Assembly: GCA_025451715.1 (NCBI GenBank)
Contig: JANWJY010000134.1
Coordinates: 1 to 37,351, forward strand
Direction of reading: 5' to 3'
Length of the DNA: 37,351 nucleotides
Source: Fimbriimonadaceae bacterium
Lineage (GTDB): Bacteria > Armatimonadota > Fimbriimonadia > Fimbriimonadales > Fimbriimonadaceae
In this document: one piece after another, positions 1 to 8,041 of the stretch
How positions within the stretch are numbered: position 1 is the first letter of the stretch
How the letters are laid out: each line of letters starts with the position of its first letter
The notes under the pieces: model-generated
Told to the model about the DNA's origin: nothing
What the model saw: the letters and a program-made list of their open reading frames with translations, nothing else
Databases searched by the model: none
Program-made: the position numbers and the translations under genes

Positions 1-423
1 GTCACGGGCCGCGAGTTCCTGGTCGATGAGACTGCCGGAGCGGGGCCAGCCGCCGCACTCATCGCATTCAGCCCACAAACGGACCTTGTCTTCGTCGTCG
101 CGTGCGACATCCCGTTTTTCAATGCAGAAGTCGTCGGAGAACTAAGGGAGCGGATCGGAGTCCATGATGCAGCAATCCCGCTGCTTGACGCGAAGCCGCA
201 GTACTTCTGCGCGCTGTACTCAAAGTCTGCGTTTGAGAAGTGGCAACATACGCCGCCCCGGGAAAGTGATCGAGGCGAGCCCCATTGGCGGGGAGCTTCG
301 ATGTGCGAACTCATCGCAAAAATTGAAGCCCTCGAGACAGTGCTCGAGACCGACCCAATTCACATCACCGGGGTCAACACGCCCGCCGAGCTCGAAGACC
401 TAACTCGAAGGGTCAGGCCTTGA
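1..423 (+). CDS. mobA: Molybdenum cofactor guanylyltransferase-like protein, C-terminal part
   Basis: The frame is open from base 1 to a TGA at 421-423, so only the last 140 residues are present. Visible motifs are GAGPAAAL near the left edge, VVACDIPF (the acidic metal-binding segment of MobA-type nucleotidyltransferases) and KPQYFCALY, which matches the PQPLFALY segment of this family; the end ITGVNTPAEL is the usual 'N-T-P-x-D/E-L' tail. By family, the enzyme attaches GMP to molybdopterin in the cytosol. The N-terminal nucleotide-binding loop lies outside the window, so a related MobA-like sugar-nucleotide transferase cannot be excluded. The 3' end overlaps the convergent gene at 413-700 by 11 bases. 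Confidence 0.8.
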   Translation, partial: VTGREFLVDETAGAGPAAALIAFSPQTDLVFVVACDIPFFNAEVVGELRERIGVHDAAIPLLDAKPQYFCALYSKSAFEKWQHTPPRESDRGEPHWRGASMCELIAKIEALETVLETDPIHITGVNTPAELEDLTRRVRP

Positions 424-700
424 ACTTGTCGGCCACGCGCCGCGCGCCGTGTTCGACGCCCTCGGCCGCAGACACGACGTGTTCCTTGACGTCGTCGATG
501 GCGTCGTCGTATCGGCTGATCAGGCGTTTGCCCATGTCGGCTGCGCCAAGCTTTGTCCTGCGCACCGCTCTGCCGAACTTCTCTTCGTTCGCGGCGACCA
601 CGAGCACAGTTCCGACCACGCCGATTCCGACACCCAAGAGGAGAGCGGTCAGCGTGCTCATCCCATTCCTGTCTTCGTAATTCTGTAGTTCTCTTGACAT
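413..700 (-). CDS. YtxH-like small membrane protein
   Basis: This is a 95-residue protein. A hydrophobic glycine/valine-rich segment (residues about 16-36, LTALLLGVGIGVVGTVLVV) can span the membrane once. The remaining hydrophilic, charged region is predicted helical, with the spaced Asp/Lys/Ala pattern of YtxH and gas-vesicle-GvpP-like proteins (MGKRLISRYDDAIDDVKEHV). Such proteins are envelope- or stress-associated, but no biochemical role is established. The ATG at 700 is preceded on the minus strand by a GGAAG ribosome-binding site about nine bases upstream, which favours it over the internal ATG at residue 14. The reading frame is independent of the convergent mobA end. Confidence 0.7.
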   Translation of the reverse strand: MSRELQNYEDRNGMSTLTALLLGVGIGVVGTVLVVAANEEKFGRAVRRTKLGAADMGKRLISRYDDAIDDVKEHVVSAAEGVEHGARRVADKFKA

Positions 701-774
701 CTTTTCTTCCTTCCCCGCTTCTGGCTACGCCGCGCAATGTTGGGGCGTTCATCGCGGCCCGGGCCCCCTGAATC

Positions 775-786
775 CATAATAACGCT
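775..786 (+). promoter_or_regulatory. Candidate -10 element directly before queC (leaderless start)
   Basis: CATAAT lies at 775-780, only six bases before the GTG start at 787, and no Shine-Dalgarno sequence is present. The spacing would put transcription initiation on or next to the start codon. The -35 region is not recognisable. No preQ1 riboswitch-like stem-loop and A-rich tail is seen in the 86-base gap. Confidence 0.35.
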
Positions 787-1452
787 GTGCCCAAGGCTGT
801 TGTGCTCTTGAGTGGAGGTCTTGACTCCGCGACCTGCCTCGCGATAGCCCGCGAACGCGGGTTCGAGTGTCATTGCCTCAGTTTCCAGTATGGACAAAGG
901 CACGCGTATGAGCTCGATTGCGCGAAGGAGTTAGCAAAAGTGCTGGGTGCAAATGAGTTCCGGGAGGTGGAGGTCGACCTCCGCGCGTTCGGCGGATCAT
1001 CCCTGACTTCCGACATCCCCGTTCCAAAATCTGGTGGGGTGGATGGGATCCCCCTGACATATGTCCCGGCCCGTAACACAGTGTTCCTTTCATACTCGCT
1101 GGCCCTCGCTGAAGTCATCGGTGCGTCGGCGATCTTCATCGGGGTAAATGCGCTCGACTACTCTGGCTACCCCGATTGCCGACCAGAGTACATATCCGCC
1201 TTCCAGGCAATGGCGGACCTTGCTACGCGCGCTGGCATTGAAGGGCGAGGACCGCGCATTGAGACGCCATTGATCGGGATGACCAAGGCGCAGATCATAG
1301 CCGAGGGTCTGCGGCTCGGTGTCGACTACTCGCGGACCTCTTCCTGCTACGACCCTTCGCCGTCCGGCATGCCCTGTGGAGAGTGCGATTCGTGCAGGCT
1401 AAGGGCGAAAGGCTTCACAGAACTGGGCGTTCGGGATCCCCTACTGGTATGA
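787..1452 (+). CDS. queC: 7-cyano-7-deazaguanine synthase
   Basis: The 221-residue protein is of normal QueC length. The PP-loop ATP-binding motif [10 protein letters not shown] is at residues 7-16. Further family landmarks are [45 protein letters not shown], and the C-terminal four-cysteine zinc site (SSCYDP then CGECDSC). QueC converts 7-carboxy-7-deazaguanine to preQ0 with ATP and ammonia, an early step to queuosine in tRNA or to deazapurine DNA modifications. The start is a GTG at 787 matching the family N-terminus. The stop overlaps the queE start as ATGA, so the two genes that act on successive intermediates are translationally coupled. No queD or queF is in the window. Confidence 0.97.
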   Translation: MPKAVVLLSGGLDSATCLAIARERGFECHCLSFQYGQRHAYELDCAKELAKVLGANEFREVEVDLRAFGGSSLTSDIPVPKSGGVDGIPLTYVPARNTVFLSYSLALAEVIGASAIFIGVNALDYSGYPDCRPEYISAFQAMADLATRAGIEGRGPRIETPLIGMTKAQIIAEGLRLGVDYSRTSSCYDPSPSGMPCGECDSCRLRAKGFTELGVRDPLLV

Positions 1453-2147
1453 AACTACGGATCGCCGAGGTGTTCGCGAGCGTTCAGGGCGAGGGGCTCT
1501 GGGCCGGCACGCCGTCGGTGTTCGTGCGGGCGAGCGGTTGCAACCTGCGGTGTGTGTGGTGCGACACGCCCTATGCGTCTTGGTCGCCCGAGGGGTCGGT
1601 AATGACGGTCGATGAGATTGCCTCCGAGGTCGATGCTCTGCGCGGATCCGCAACGCACGTCGTGCTCACGGGCGGCGAGCCGATGATGTTCGATGCGATC
1701 GTGCCACTCGCCTCGCGTTTGAAAGCTGACGGTTTCACGATCACGGTCGAGACTGCGGGAACAGTGTATCAAGAACTTCCCTGCGACCTCATGTCCATCA
1801 GTCCGAAGCTGGAAAACTCGTCGCCACCAATTGAGAGCGGATGGCTCGCGAGGCACGAGGGAACGCGAACCAACACGATCGTCCTTTCACGCTTGCTCGA
1901 GAGTTACGACTACCAACTCAAGTTCGTCATCGGCGACGACCCGTCGCGGGATTTGCAGGAGATCGACACGCTCCTTTCGCAGCTTTCACCGGTCGATCCG
2001 TCGCGGACTCTGCTTATGCCGGAAGGGACGGACGTTGAAACGCTACGCAGGCGGATGTCTACCATCGAACCAATCGCAAACGTGCGCGGATGGGGCACGA
2101 GCCCTCGGTTGCACATTGAGATGTTCGGCAACGTGCGGGGCACGTGA
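1449..2147 (+). CDS. queE: 7-carboxy-7-deazaguanine synthase (radical SAM)
   Basis: The 232-residue protein starts at the ATG at 1449, inside the queC stop (ATGA). A longer open frame from 1383 exists but the first 22 codons lie in queC and do not resemble the family. The N-terminus [12 protein letters not shown] is the QueE signature, followed by the radical-SAM cluster motif CNLRCVWCD (CxxxCxxC), the SAM-binding GGEP at about residues 77-80, and [13 protein letters not shown] near the end. The enzyme rearranges 6-carboxy-5,6,7,8-tetrahydropterin to 7-carboxy-7-deazaguanine, the substrate of the upstream QueC. Cytosolic. Confidence 0.97.
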   Translation: MKLRIAEVFASVQGEGLWAGTPSVFVRASGCNLRCVWCDTPYASWSPEGSVMTVDEIASEVDALRGSATHVVLTGGEPMMFDAIVPLASRLKADGFTITVETAGTVYQELPCDLMSISPKLENSSPPIESGWLARHEGTRTNTIVLSRLLESYDYQLKFVIGDDPSRDLQEIDTLLSQLSPVDPSRTLLMPEGTDVETLRRRMSTIEPIANVRGWGTSPRLHIEMFGNVRGT

Positions 2148-2214
2148 CCTCCACCCCTGCCTCTCCTCCTCCACTCTACGCAAGATGAGGGGGGATGCGG
2201 AGTAACATCCACCC

Positions 2215-3057
2215 ATGCCGTCGCGCGAGTTCGAGCCGGGGATCGAGACCGACTTCAGCAACAAGCTGGACTACAGCAAGTACCTCCGGCTCGATAAGAT
2301 CCTTACCGCGCAGGTTCCACTGAGCGACCCAGAGCACCACGACGAGACGCTCTTCATCATCCAGCACCAGACCAGCGAGCTGTGGATGCTGCTCGCGATC
2401 CACGAACTCAGGGCCGCAATTGGCTGGATCAATAAGGGGCAGCTCGAACCGTGCTTCAAGATCCTCTCGCGCGTCAAACAGATCCAGCGGATGCTTTTCG
2501 AACAGTGGAGCGTTCTCGAGACTCTCACACCAAGTGAGTACATCCAGTTCCGTCACGTGCTCGGCAACGCGAGCGGGTTCCAGTCGTTCCAGTACCGCAC
2601 GATCGAGTTCCTCTTCGGCAACAAGGACCGCGACTCGGTGCAGGTGTTCAAGCACGACCCGGAGGTCCACGCGCAATTGATCAACGACCTCGAAGCACCG
2701 AGCCTGTACGACGAGTTCCTGATCCACCTCGACCGCAAGGGGTTCGCCGTCCCCAAGGACGCGATCGCACGCGATTGGTCAAAGCCGTACGAGCCCCACC
2801 CCGAGCTCGTGCAGGTGTACAAAGCGATCTACGAGCGCCCGCACGACAACTGGGACATCTATGAGATGTGCGAAAAACTGATCGACGTGGACGAAGGGAT
2901 GGCGCTGTGGCGGTTCAGGCACGTCAAGACAGTGGAGCGAATTATTGGGTTCAAAAAGGGCACCGGAGGCAGCAGCGGGGTCTCGTTCCTCAAGCGGATC
3001 GTGGACATGAGGATGTTCCCCGAGCTGTGGGACGTACGCACGGAGATCGAGCGGTGA
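2215..3057 (+). CDS. kynA: Tryptophan 2,3-dioxygenase
   Basis: The 280-residue, all-helical haem protein is of normal length. The segment [14 protein letters not shown] (His51, the distal haem-pocket histidine of the family) and [12 protein letters not shown] (His236, proximal haem ligand) are both present, with the [11 protein letters not shown] loop that closes over tryptophan. It opens the indole ring of L-tryptophan to N-formylkynurenine using O2. It heads a four-gene run in which every junction is a GTGA or ATGA overlap (kynureninase, sigma factor, anti-sigma). The next pathway enzyme, kynurenine formamidase, is not in the window. Some bacteria use this route for tryptophan breakdown, others for NAD synthesis; the anthranilate-forming kynureninase next door does not decide which. 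Confidence 0.97.
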   Translation: MPSREFEPGIETDFSNKLDYSKYLRLDKILTAQVPLSDPEHHDETLFIIQHQTSELWMLLAIHELRAAIGWINKGQLEPCFKILSRVKQIQRMLFEQWSVLETLTPSEYIQFRHVLGNASGFQSFQYRTIEFLFGNKDRDSVQVFKHDPEVHAQLINDLEAPSLYDEFLIHLDRKGFAVPKDAIARDWSKPYEPHPELVQVYKAIYERPHDNWDIYEMCEKLIDVDEGMALWRFRHVKTVERIIGFKKGTGGSSGVSFLKRIVDMRMFPELWDVRTEIER

Positions 3058-4268
3058 ACATCCCGGATGGGCCGTTGACGCCTGAGTTCGTCGAAGACCA
3101 TATCGCACCACTGTTCTCGCTGGCGCTCAAGGCCGAGAAGCTGCGCGGGGAGACTTACCTCGCCAACCACTCGCTGGGGCGACCGCTGGACCAGATGTGT
3201 GCGGACGTGCACTCCGCGCTCGAACTTTGGTACGCGCGGATGGACCACTCTTGGTACGACGACGACGGGTGGCTTGCTGAAGTGAACCTATGGCGGTCTA
3301 ACACAGCGCGACTGATCGGACTTCCCTCTTACGACTGCATCGTTCCGAAGGTGAGCGCGGGCCAAGGGTTGCGCGCTGTGCTCAATGCGCTTGTCGGCAC
3401 GAAGCCGATCAACATCGTCGCGACGACCGGCGAGTTCGACTCGATCGACTTCATCCTCAAGACTTACGCGGCAAAGGGCGTCGCAAACGTCACGTGGGTC
3501 GCCCCGTCGAAGAGCGACCAGGGCGTGCCGCTGTACGACGCGAAGGACATCGTGCAGGCGATCAACAAGGACACGGACCTCGTGGTGTTCTCCCGCGTGT
3601 TCTACATGACCGCGCAGATCCTAGACGGCTATTGCGACATCATTGCCGCGGCGCATGCAAACGGCGCACTAGTTGTGTGCGACCTCTTCCACGCGGCCGG
3701 TGTGATCCCCGTCGACATGGTCTCAGAGGGTTACGACTTCGCGATCGGCGGTTCGTACAAGTATTTGCGCGGCGGCCCGGGCGCGTGCTGGCTTGCGATC
3801 CACCCCTCCACGTTTGCAAAGGGGCTCAGATCGCTCGACACCGGCTGGTTCGCAAAGGCGGACACTTTCGGCTTCGAGCGGCCGGACGAGCCGCGGTTTA
3901 AGGAGCGCGGCGACGGATGGCTCGAAGCGACCCCGTCGATCTTGACCCCGTACCAGGCCAAGTCCGGGTTGGAGTTCGCGCTCGAGGTCGGGGTGGACAG
4001 GCTGAGGCCGTTCAGCCTGGAAAGGCTCGCCAGGTTGCGCGAAGTGTTCAAGTCACGAGGCATAGACATGCACACACCTGAACAACCGGATGGCCACGGC
4101 GGGTTCGCGCTGATGCCCCACAAATACGCCACGGGGCTCTGGAAGAGCCTCACAGAAAACGGGGTGAACGTCGACGCCCGGCTCGGCTTCGTGCGCTTTG
4201 GCCCGGACCTGTTGAACACCGACGAGGACTTCGATCGGGCCGCGTGCGTCGTAAAATCGCTGCTGTGA
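3054..4268 (+). CDS. kynU: Kynureninase
   Basis: The 404-residue PLP enzyme starts at GTG 3054, whose last two bases plus the next form the stop of the dioxygenase gene (GTGA). The frame is open further upstream, but that part lies in the preceding gene. Family landmarks: [11 protein letters not shown] near the N-terminus, [10 protein letters not shown] (Asp210 and His213, cofactor contacts) and [13 protein letters not shown] with Lys236 as the PLP Schiff-base lysine. It cleaves kynurenine to anthranilate and alanine. The length and order match bacterial kynureninases. Its 3' end overlaps the following sigma factor by four bases, an unusual link between a catabolic pair and a regulator. Confidence 0.97.
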   Translation: MNIPDGPLTPEFVEDHIAPLFSLALKAEKLRGETYLANHSLGRPLDQMCADVHSALELWYARMDHSWYDDDGWLAEVNLWRSNTARLIGLPSYDCIVPKVSAGQGLRAVLNALVGTKPINIVATTGEFDSIDFILKTYAAKGVANVTWVAPSKSDQGVPLYDAKDIVQAINKDTDLVVFSRVFYMTAQILDGYCDIIAAAHANGALVVCDLFHAAGVIPVDMVSEGYDFAIGGSYKYLRGGPGACWLAIHPSTFAKGLRSLDTGWFAKADTFGFERPDEPRFKERGDGWLEATPSILTPYQAKSGLEFALEVGVDRLRPFSLERLARLREVFKSRGIDMHTPEQPDGHGGFALMPHKYATGLWKSLTENGVNVDARLGFVRFGPDLLNTDEDFDRAACVVKSLL

Positions 4269-4804
4269 CCTGCGATCCGGCAAAGTGGCTCGAAGAGCAC
4301 GGCGACGTGCTGTACCGTTTCGCGCTCTCGCGCCTGCGCGACCGCACTCTCGCAGAGGACGTCGTGCAGGAGACGCTGCTCGGCGCGTTGAAGAACGCAA
4401 AGGACTTCGAGGGCCGCGCAGAAGTGCGCACGTGGCTGATCGGAATCCTCAGGAACAAGATTGCAGACCAACTTCGCCGTACTGGCCGCATACGAGAAGA
4501 TTCGACTGAACGTATCTTCGACGACAGAGGCGCGTGGGCTGCTGCACCTGGCGATTGGCATGACCCAGAGAGCCAGTTGAGCAGCAAGGAGTTCCAGCAG
4601 ACGTTTAGTGACTGCATGGAGAAACTGCCAGAACCGCTCGCCGAGGCGTTCATCCTGCGTGAAGTCGAGGAGACGGACTACGAAGAGGTGTGTGACGCGC
4701 TGGAGATTTCTGCGACTAACCTATCGACCCGCCTTTACCGCGCCCGGCTGCTCTTGCGAAAGTGCCTGGAGCAGAACTGGTTCGGCGAGGGAGTCAAGCG
4801 ATGA
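4265..4804 (+). CDS. ECF-type sigma-70 family factor
   Basis: The 179-residue protein is read from GTG 4265, which overlaps the kynU stop as GTGA; an ATG at 4244 is also in frame. Sigma region 2 is seen in LYRFALSRLRDRTLAEDVVQETL and the FEGRAEVRTWLIGILRNK segment that melts the -10 element. Region 4 (residues about 115-165) carries PLAEAFILREVEETDYEEVCDALEIS and a basic recognition helix, STRLYRARLLLRKCLE. It is followed, overlapping by four bases, by a zinc-type anti-sigma factor, the usual arrangement for a regulated ECF pair. It resembles the sigma group with a TDYEEVC-type region 4 paired with a short soluble anti-sigma. Targets are unknown; co-transcription with kynA-kynU suggests a tie to tryptophan or redox stress (inference). 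Confidence 0.93.
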   Translation: MTCDPAKWLEEHGDVLYRFALSRLRDRTLAEDVVQETLLGALKNAKDFEGRAEVRTWLIGILRNKIADQLRRTGRIREDSTERIFDDRGAWAAAPGDWHDPESQLSSKEFQQTFSDCMEKLPEPLAEAFILREVEETDYEEVCDALEISATNLSTRLYRARLLLRKCLEQNWFGEGVKR

Positions 4805-5055
4805 ACGCTGTGTGGAAGATACTGACACTGCCGTGCGAAGAGGCATCTCGGATCATGTCCGACGGCATGGACCGAGCGCTGACAAATGTCGAGCGAATCG
4901 CGCTCCGTGCACACCTCATCTCGTGCAGATCGTGCAAGAGATTTAGGAAGCAGCTCTTCGTGATCGAGGCGGCGGCCAAGGCGGCTGCTGACGAGAAGAT
5001 GCCGGAAGATAGTCGAGAAAGAATCCGCGCGAACATCGACGATGAACGCAGCTAG
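4801..5055 (+). CDS. Short soluble zinc-finger anti-sigma factor
   Basis: The 84-residue protein starts at ATG 4801 (ATGA overlap with the sigma gene). It has the anti-sigma zinc site His38-x3-Cys42-x2-Cys45 (HLISCRSC), with an upstream Cys12 in PCEEASRIMSDGMDR as the expected fourth ligand. There is no transmembrane segment, so it is cytosolic; release of the sigma factor by thiol oxidation or zinc loss is the usual mechanism for this class (family knowledge). The C-terminus is a charged helix. The stop overlaps by four bases with the stop of the convergent methyltransferase. Confidence 0.9.
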   Translation: MNAVWKILTLPCEEASRIMSDGMDRALTNVERIALRAHLISCRSCKRFRKQLFVIEAAAKAAADEKMPEDSRERIRANIDDERS

Positions 5056-5615
5056 GGCTCGACGTCCTCGCTGCCACGCATCATTGCTTCGAACGCAACG
5101 ACCGCTGCCGCGACGTGTACGTTCAGTGAACGGCCCTTGCCGTACATCGGGATAGCCACAACCTCGTCGCACGTTTTAAGGAGCCCTGGCGTTACTCCCC
5201 CGCCTTCGCTACCTAGAACTAGGCAGCACCGGGGGCCATATTCGCACTTCATGTAGTGAGTTGCGCCCTCAGCGACCTCGACGGCAACCAAGCGATGTCC
5301 TTCGGACCGCAACACCTCGACAGCCTCGCCCCACTTTGCGAACTGCCGCCATGTAACGCGGCGATGGAACCCCAGAGACGTCACGCCGATGCGCGGGGCG
5401 GGCGGAACGGGCGTGCGTCCCACCATGACGAGCTCCGAAGCCCCACACGCAGCAGCAACGCGGAACAGGCCACCGACGTTGTAGCCGTCGTCCCAGTCCT
5501 GCAGTAGGAACACAAGCGAGCGCTGTTGGGGAAAAGCCTCCTCGAACATCGCGCGGCGCTTACGCAGCGCCGTCTTCTTCCTGATCTGCCCAGCCACCAG
5601 GCGCGAGTATGCCAT
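5052..5615 (-). CDS. TrmH/SpoU-family RNA 2'-O-methyltransferase
   Basis: The 187-residue SPOUT-fold protein has all three family motifs: DGYNVGGLFRVAAACG (motif 1, Asn and Arg of the active site), LVLGSEGGGVTP (motif 2) and IPMYGKGRSLNVHVAAAVV (motif 3, the knotted SAM-binding loop). Basic residues at the N-terminus (GQIRKKTALRKRRA) probably contact RNA. It lacks the separate substrate-binding domain of RlmB, so it is closer to the short TrmH/TrmL-like type; the exact nucleotide is not predictable. It is transcribed away from the fucosidase gene and converges on the anti-sigma gene. Confidence 0.9.
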   Translation of the reverse strand: MAYSRLVAGQIRKKTALRKRRAMFEEAFPQQRSLVFLLQDWDDGYNVGGLFRVAAACGASELVMVGRTPVPPAPRIGVTSLGFHRRVTWRQFAKWGEAVEVLRSEGHRLVAVEVAEGATHYMKCEYGPRCCLVLGSEGGGVTPGLLKTCDEVVAIPMYGKGRSLNVHVAAAVVAFEAMMRGSEDVEP

Positions 5616-5668
5616 GCTCTGAACCCGGCAATTCCAGCAGGGGCTGGCCGTGTAGAATTGCCAGTATC

Positions 5669-7687
5669 ATGCTCCTCGCTGGGTTAGTTCTCATGACGCT
5701 TGGGATGACGACGACACCGACCGAAACACTCCTACCGCAGGACTCGCGCATGGACTGGTGGCGCGAGGCCCGTTTCGGGATGTTCATCCACTGGGGACTG
5801 TACGCGGTTCCTGGCGGCGAGTGGGGCACGGGCACCGACCACGGCGAGTGGATCATGACGACCGCGCAGATCCCCGTGCCGGAGTACGAGAAGTTCAAAG
5901 ACCAGTTCAACCCGGTCAAGTTCAACGCCGACGAGTGGGTGAAGATGGCGAAGGACGCGGGGATGAAGTACGTCGTCATCACGACGAAGCACCACGACGG
6001 GTTCGCGCTCTTCGACAGCAAAGTGAGCGACTACGACGTGATGGCCTCTCCGTTCAAGCGCGACATTATGAAAGAGATGGCAGAGGCGTGCCGCAAGCAT
6101 GGGTTGAAGATGTGCTGGTACCACTCGATCATGGACTGGCACCACGCTGACTATCTTCCGCGCCGCGACTGGGAGTCGCGCAGCGCTGAGGGCGCTTCGA
6201 TGGACCGGTACGTCGAGTACCTGCGCGCCCAGGTGACTGAGCTCTTGACCAACTACGGCGACGTGGCGGTGATGTGGTTCGACGGCGAGTGGGAATCGAC
6301 TTGGAACTCTAAGTACGGCGACGCCCTGTACGAGCTGTGTCGAAAGCTGCAGCCGAACGTGGTCGTCAACAACCGCGTGACCGTCGGCCGCGACGGAATC
6401 GAGGACGCGACAAAGCAGAAGACCGGAGACTACGGCACGCCCGAGCAGTACATCCCGCCCGAGGGCATCCCCGGCCTTGACTGGGAGGTGTGCATGACGA
6501 TGGGCCGGCACTGGGGATACAACAAGCGCGACACGTTCAAGACCCCGCGCGAGCTCGTGCGCAACCTGATCGACATCGCAAGCAAAGGCGGCAACTATCT
6601 GTTGAACGTCGGCCCCCGGCCCGATGGGACCTTCCCGCAGGAATCCATCGACATCCTCAAGAACTATGGTCGATGGATGTCGAAGTTCGGCGAGTCGATC
6701 TATGGCACCGTCGCGTCGCCGCTCGGCGCGATCCCCTGGGGCAGGTGCACGGCGAAGGAGGTAGGCGGCAAGTGGCGTCTCTACTTGCACGTCTTCGAGT
6801 GGCCGACTGACGGCCGGCTGCGCGTGCCGCTCGTGGGCAACGAGCTGTCGAGTGCGTGGATGCTCGAGGGCGGCTCGCGCCTGCGTTCGCGCAAGGTCGG
6901 GAGCGACATCGTGATCGACGTGATCGACGTTCCGCGCGCGTTGAAGGACGACGACGCGACGGTCGTGGTGCTGGAGCTGCCGACAAAGCCGATCGTCTAC
7001 AAGGCTCCTCGGATCATGGCTGAGACCGACGTTTTCGTCGAGTCAGTGTCTATCTCCGTGGGCGAGGTTTCCGAAGGGCTCGATGTGAAGTACACCGTGG
7101 ACGGCTCCGACCCGATTGCTTCGTCCGAAACGTACATCGAACCGGTAACGATGAAGGCGACGGGCGTCTTCAGAGCACGTGCCTTTCACAACGGCAGACC
7201 GGTGAGCGACGTCTCCGAGAGGAGGTTCGTACTCGTAGAGCCGCTCCCCGCCCAGAAGGCTGGAAAGCGCAAGGGGCTCTCGCGCAGCGTCTTCCAGGGC
7301 GACTGGAACAAGCTGCCCGATTTTGGAGCGCTGACGCCCTCGGGGACTGGCGTCACGGAAAAGGTCCAGCTCGGAGTCGAGCCGTTTACCGAGTACACGG
7401 GCCTGCGCATCGAGGGAACGATTTCCGTCGAGGCGACCGACGTCTACCGTTTCAACCTCGGTTCTGACGACGGCGCGCGCCTGTGGATCGACGGTGAGCT
7501 TGTCGTGGACCACGACGGCCTGCACTCGGCGAGCGGCAAGACCGGGGCGATTGCGCTTGTGAAGGGCGCGCACACAGTCCGTGTGGACTACTTCAACAAG
7601 ACCGGCGGTGCCGCGCTCTCGCTTTCAATGGCGGGCTCGGGCAAGGAGTTTGTCGAGGTCCTCGCGACCGCGTTTCGGCACGGGTGA
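5669..7687 (+). CDS. Secreted GH29 alpha-L-fucosidase with chitobiase-C-like and PA14 modules
   Basis: The 672-residue product is read from ATG 5669, which gives a hydrophobic export segment (MLLAGLVLMTLGM); an upstream ATG at 5609 adds 20 polar residues and is less likely. A TAGAAT -10-like hexamer sits at 5653-5658. The GH29 barrel begins at WWREARFGMFIHWGLYAVPG, continues with the conserved KHHDGFALF (107-115) and has MWFDGEW with Asp205 as the likely nucleophile. Residues about 455-530 (VKYTVDGSDPIASSETYI) resemble the chitobiase C-terminal domain, and residues about 540-672 are a PA14 module (GSDDGARLWIDGELVVDHDG). It should remove terminal fucose from external glycans. The same tail recurs in the phosphatase at 9529-11100, marking a common surface or substrate-binding function. 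Confidence 0.93.
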   Translation: MLLAGLVLMTLGMTTTPTETLLPQDSRMDWWREARFGMFIHWGLYAVPGGEWGTGTDHGEWIMTTAQIPVPEYEKFKDQFNPVKFNADEWVKMAKDAGMKYVVITTKHHDGFALFDSKVSDYDVMASPFKRDIMKEMAEACRKHGLKMCWYHSIMDWHHADYLPRRDWESRSAEGASMDRYVEYLRAQVTELLTNYGDVAVMWFDGEWESTWNSKYGDALYELCRKLQPNVVVNNRVTVGRDGIEDATKQKTGDYGTPEQYIPPEGIPGLDWEVCMTMGRHWGYNKRDTFKTPRELVRNLIDIASKGGNYLLNVGPRPDGTFPQESIDILKNYGRWMSKFGESIYGTVASPLGAIPWGRCTAKEVGGKWRLYLHVFEWPTDGRLRVPLVGNELSSAWMLEGGSRLRSRKVGSDIVIDVIDVPRALKDDDATVVVLELPTKPIVYKAPRIMAETDVFVESVSISVGEVSEGLDVKYTVDGSDPIASSETYIEPVTMKATGVFRARAFHNGRPVSDVSERRFVLVEPLPAQKAGKRKGLSRSVFQGDWNKLPDFGALTPSGTGVTEKVQLGVEPFTEYTGLRIEGTISVEATDVYRFNLGSDDGARLWIDGELVVDHDGLHSASGKTGAIALVKGAHTVRVDYFNKTGGAALSLSMAGSGKEFVEVLATAFRHG

Positions 7688-7690
7688 GTT

Positions 7691-8026
7691 GTGCCTCAGT
7701 ATCTTCGTACCGATCTGAGAGTCTTCGTCGCCAAGTTTCCGGGCGTTTCGCTAGCGATCAATGTCTGTGCGCTTCCTGCGCTCTTCGTCTGGCTATGGGT
7801 GTCACTGGTCCAGCAGATTCCGAGAGCGCTCGTTGTCGTCGCAATGATCGTGATCCTCGCGATTTGGGCGATCGTCGCAATGATCACGTGGAGGACTTTC
7901 GACAGGTTCAGGCCCCTTACCTACGCCCTTGACCTCGTGTTCCCATTCTCCTACTTTGTCGCTCTCTGGCTCTTGTGGCAGGTGGTTCGAAGTAAGCACA
8001 CGATAGACTTGTCAGATCGACCTTGA
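7691..8026 (+). CDS. Small membrane protein, three helices, function unknown
   Basis: The 111-residue protein from GTG 7691 has three hydrophobic segments (about residues 21-40, 45-67 and 78-101) and short polar ends. I recognise no family. It starts four bases after the fucosidase stop and may be co-transcribed with it. Another short frame (7684-7932) overlaps in a different phase but has no membrane or domain signature, so I prefer this one. A role as an envelope accessory of the neighbouring hydrolases is only a guess from position. Confidence 0.55.
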   Translation: MPQYLRTDLRVFVAKFPGVSLAINVCALPALFVWLWVSLVQQIPRALVVVAMIVILAIWAIVAMITWRTFDRFRPLTYALDLVFPFSYFVALWLLWQVVRSKHTIDLSDRP

Positions 8027-8035
8027 CTCCATAAT
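8009..8035 (+). promoter_or_regulatory. Candidate promoter of the GH10-like gene
   Basis: TTGTCA at 8009-8014 and CATAAT at 8030-8035 are separated by 15 bases, slightly short for sigma-70. The start ATG at 8042 follows the -10 hexamer by six bases, which implies an almost leaderless message. The same -10 sequence at the same distance occurs before queC. Confidence 0.35.
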
Positions 8036-8041
8036 CGAGGC

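Noticed and set aside
701-786. preQ1 riboswitch upstream of queC
   Set aside because: No short stem-loop followed by an A-rich tail and overlapping ribosome-binding site is visible.
5609-5668. Earlier start of the fucosidase
   Set aside because: It would place 20 polar residues before the hydrophobic export segment and overlap the divergent methyltransferase start.
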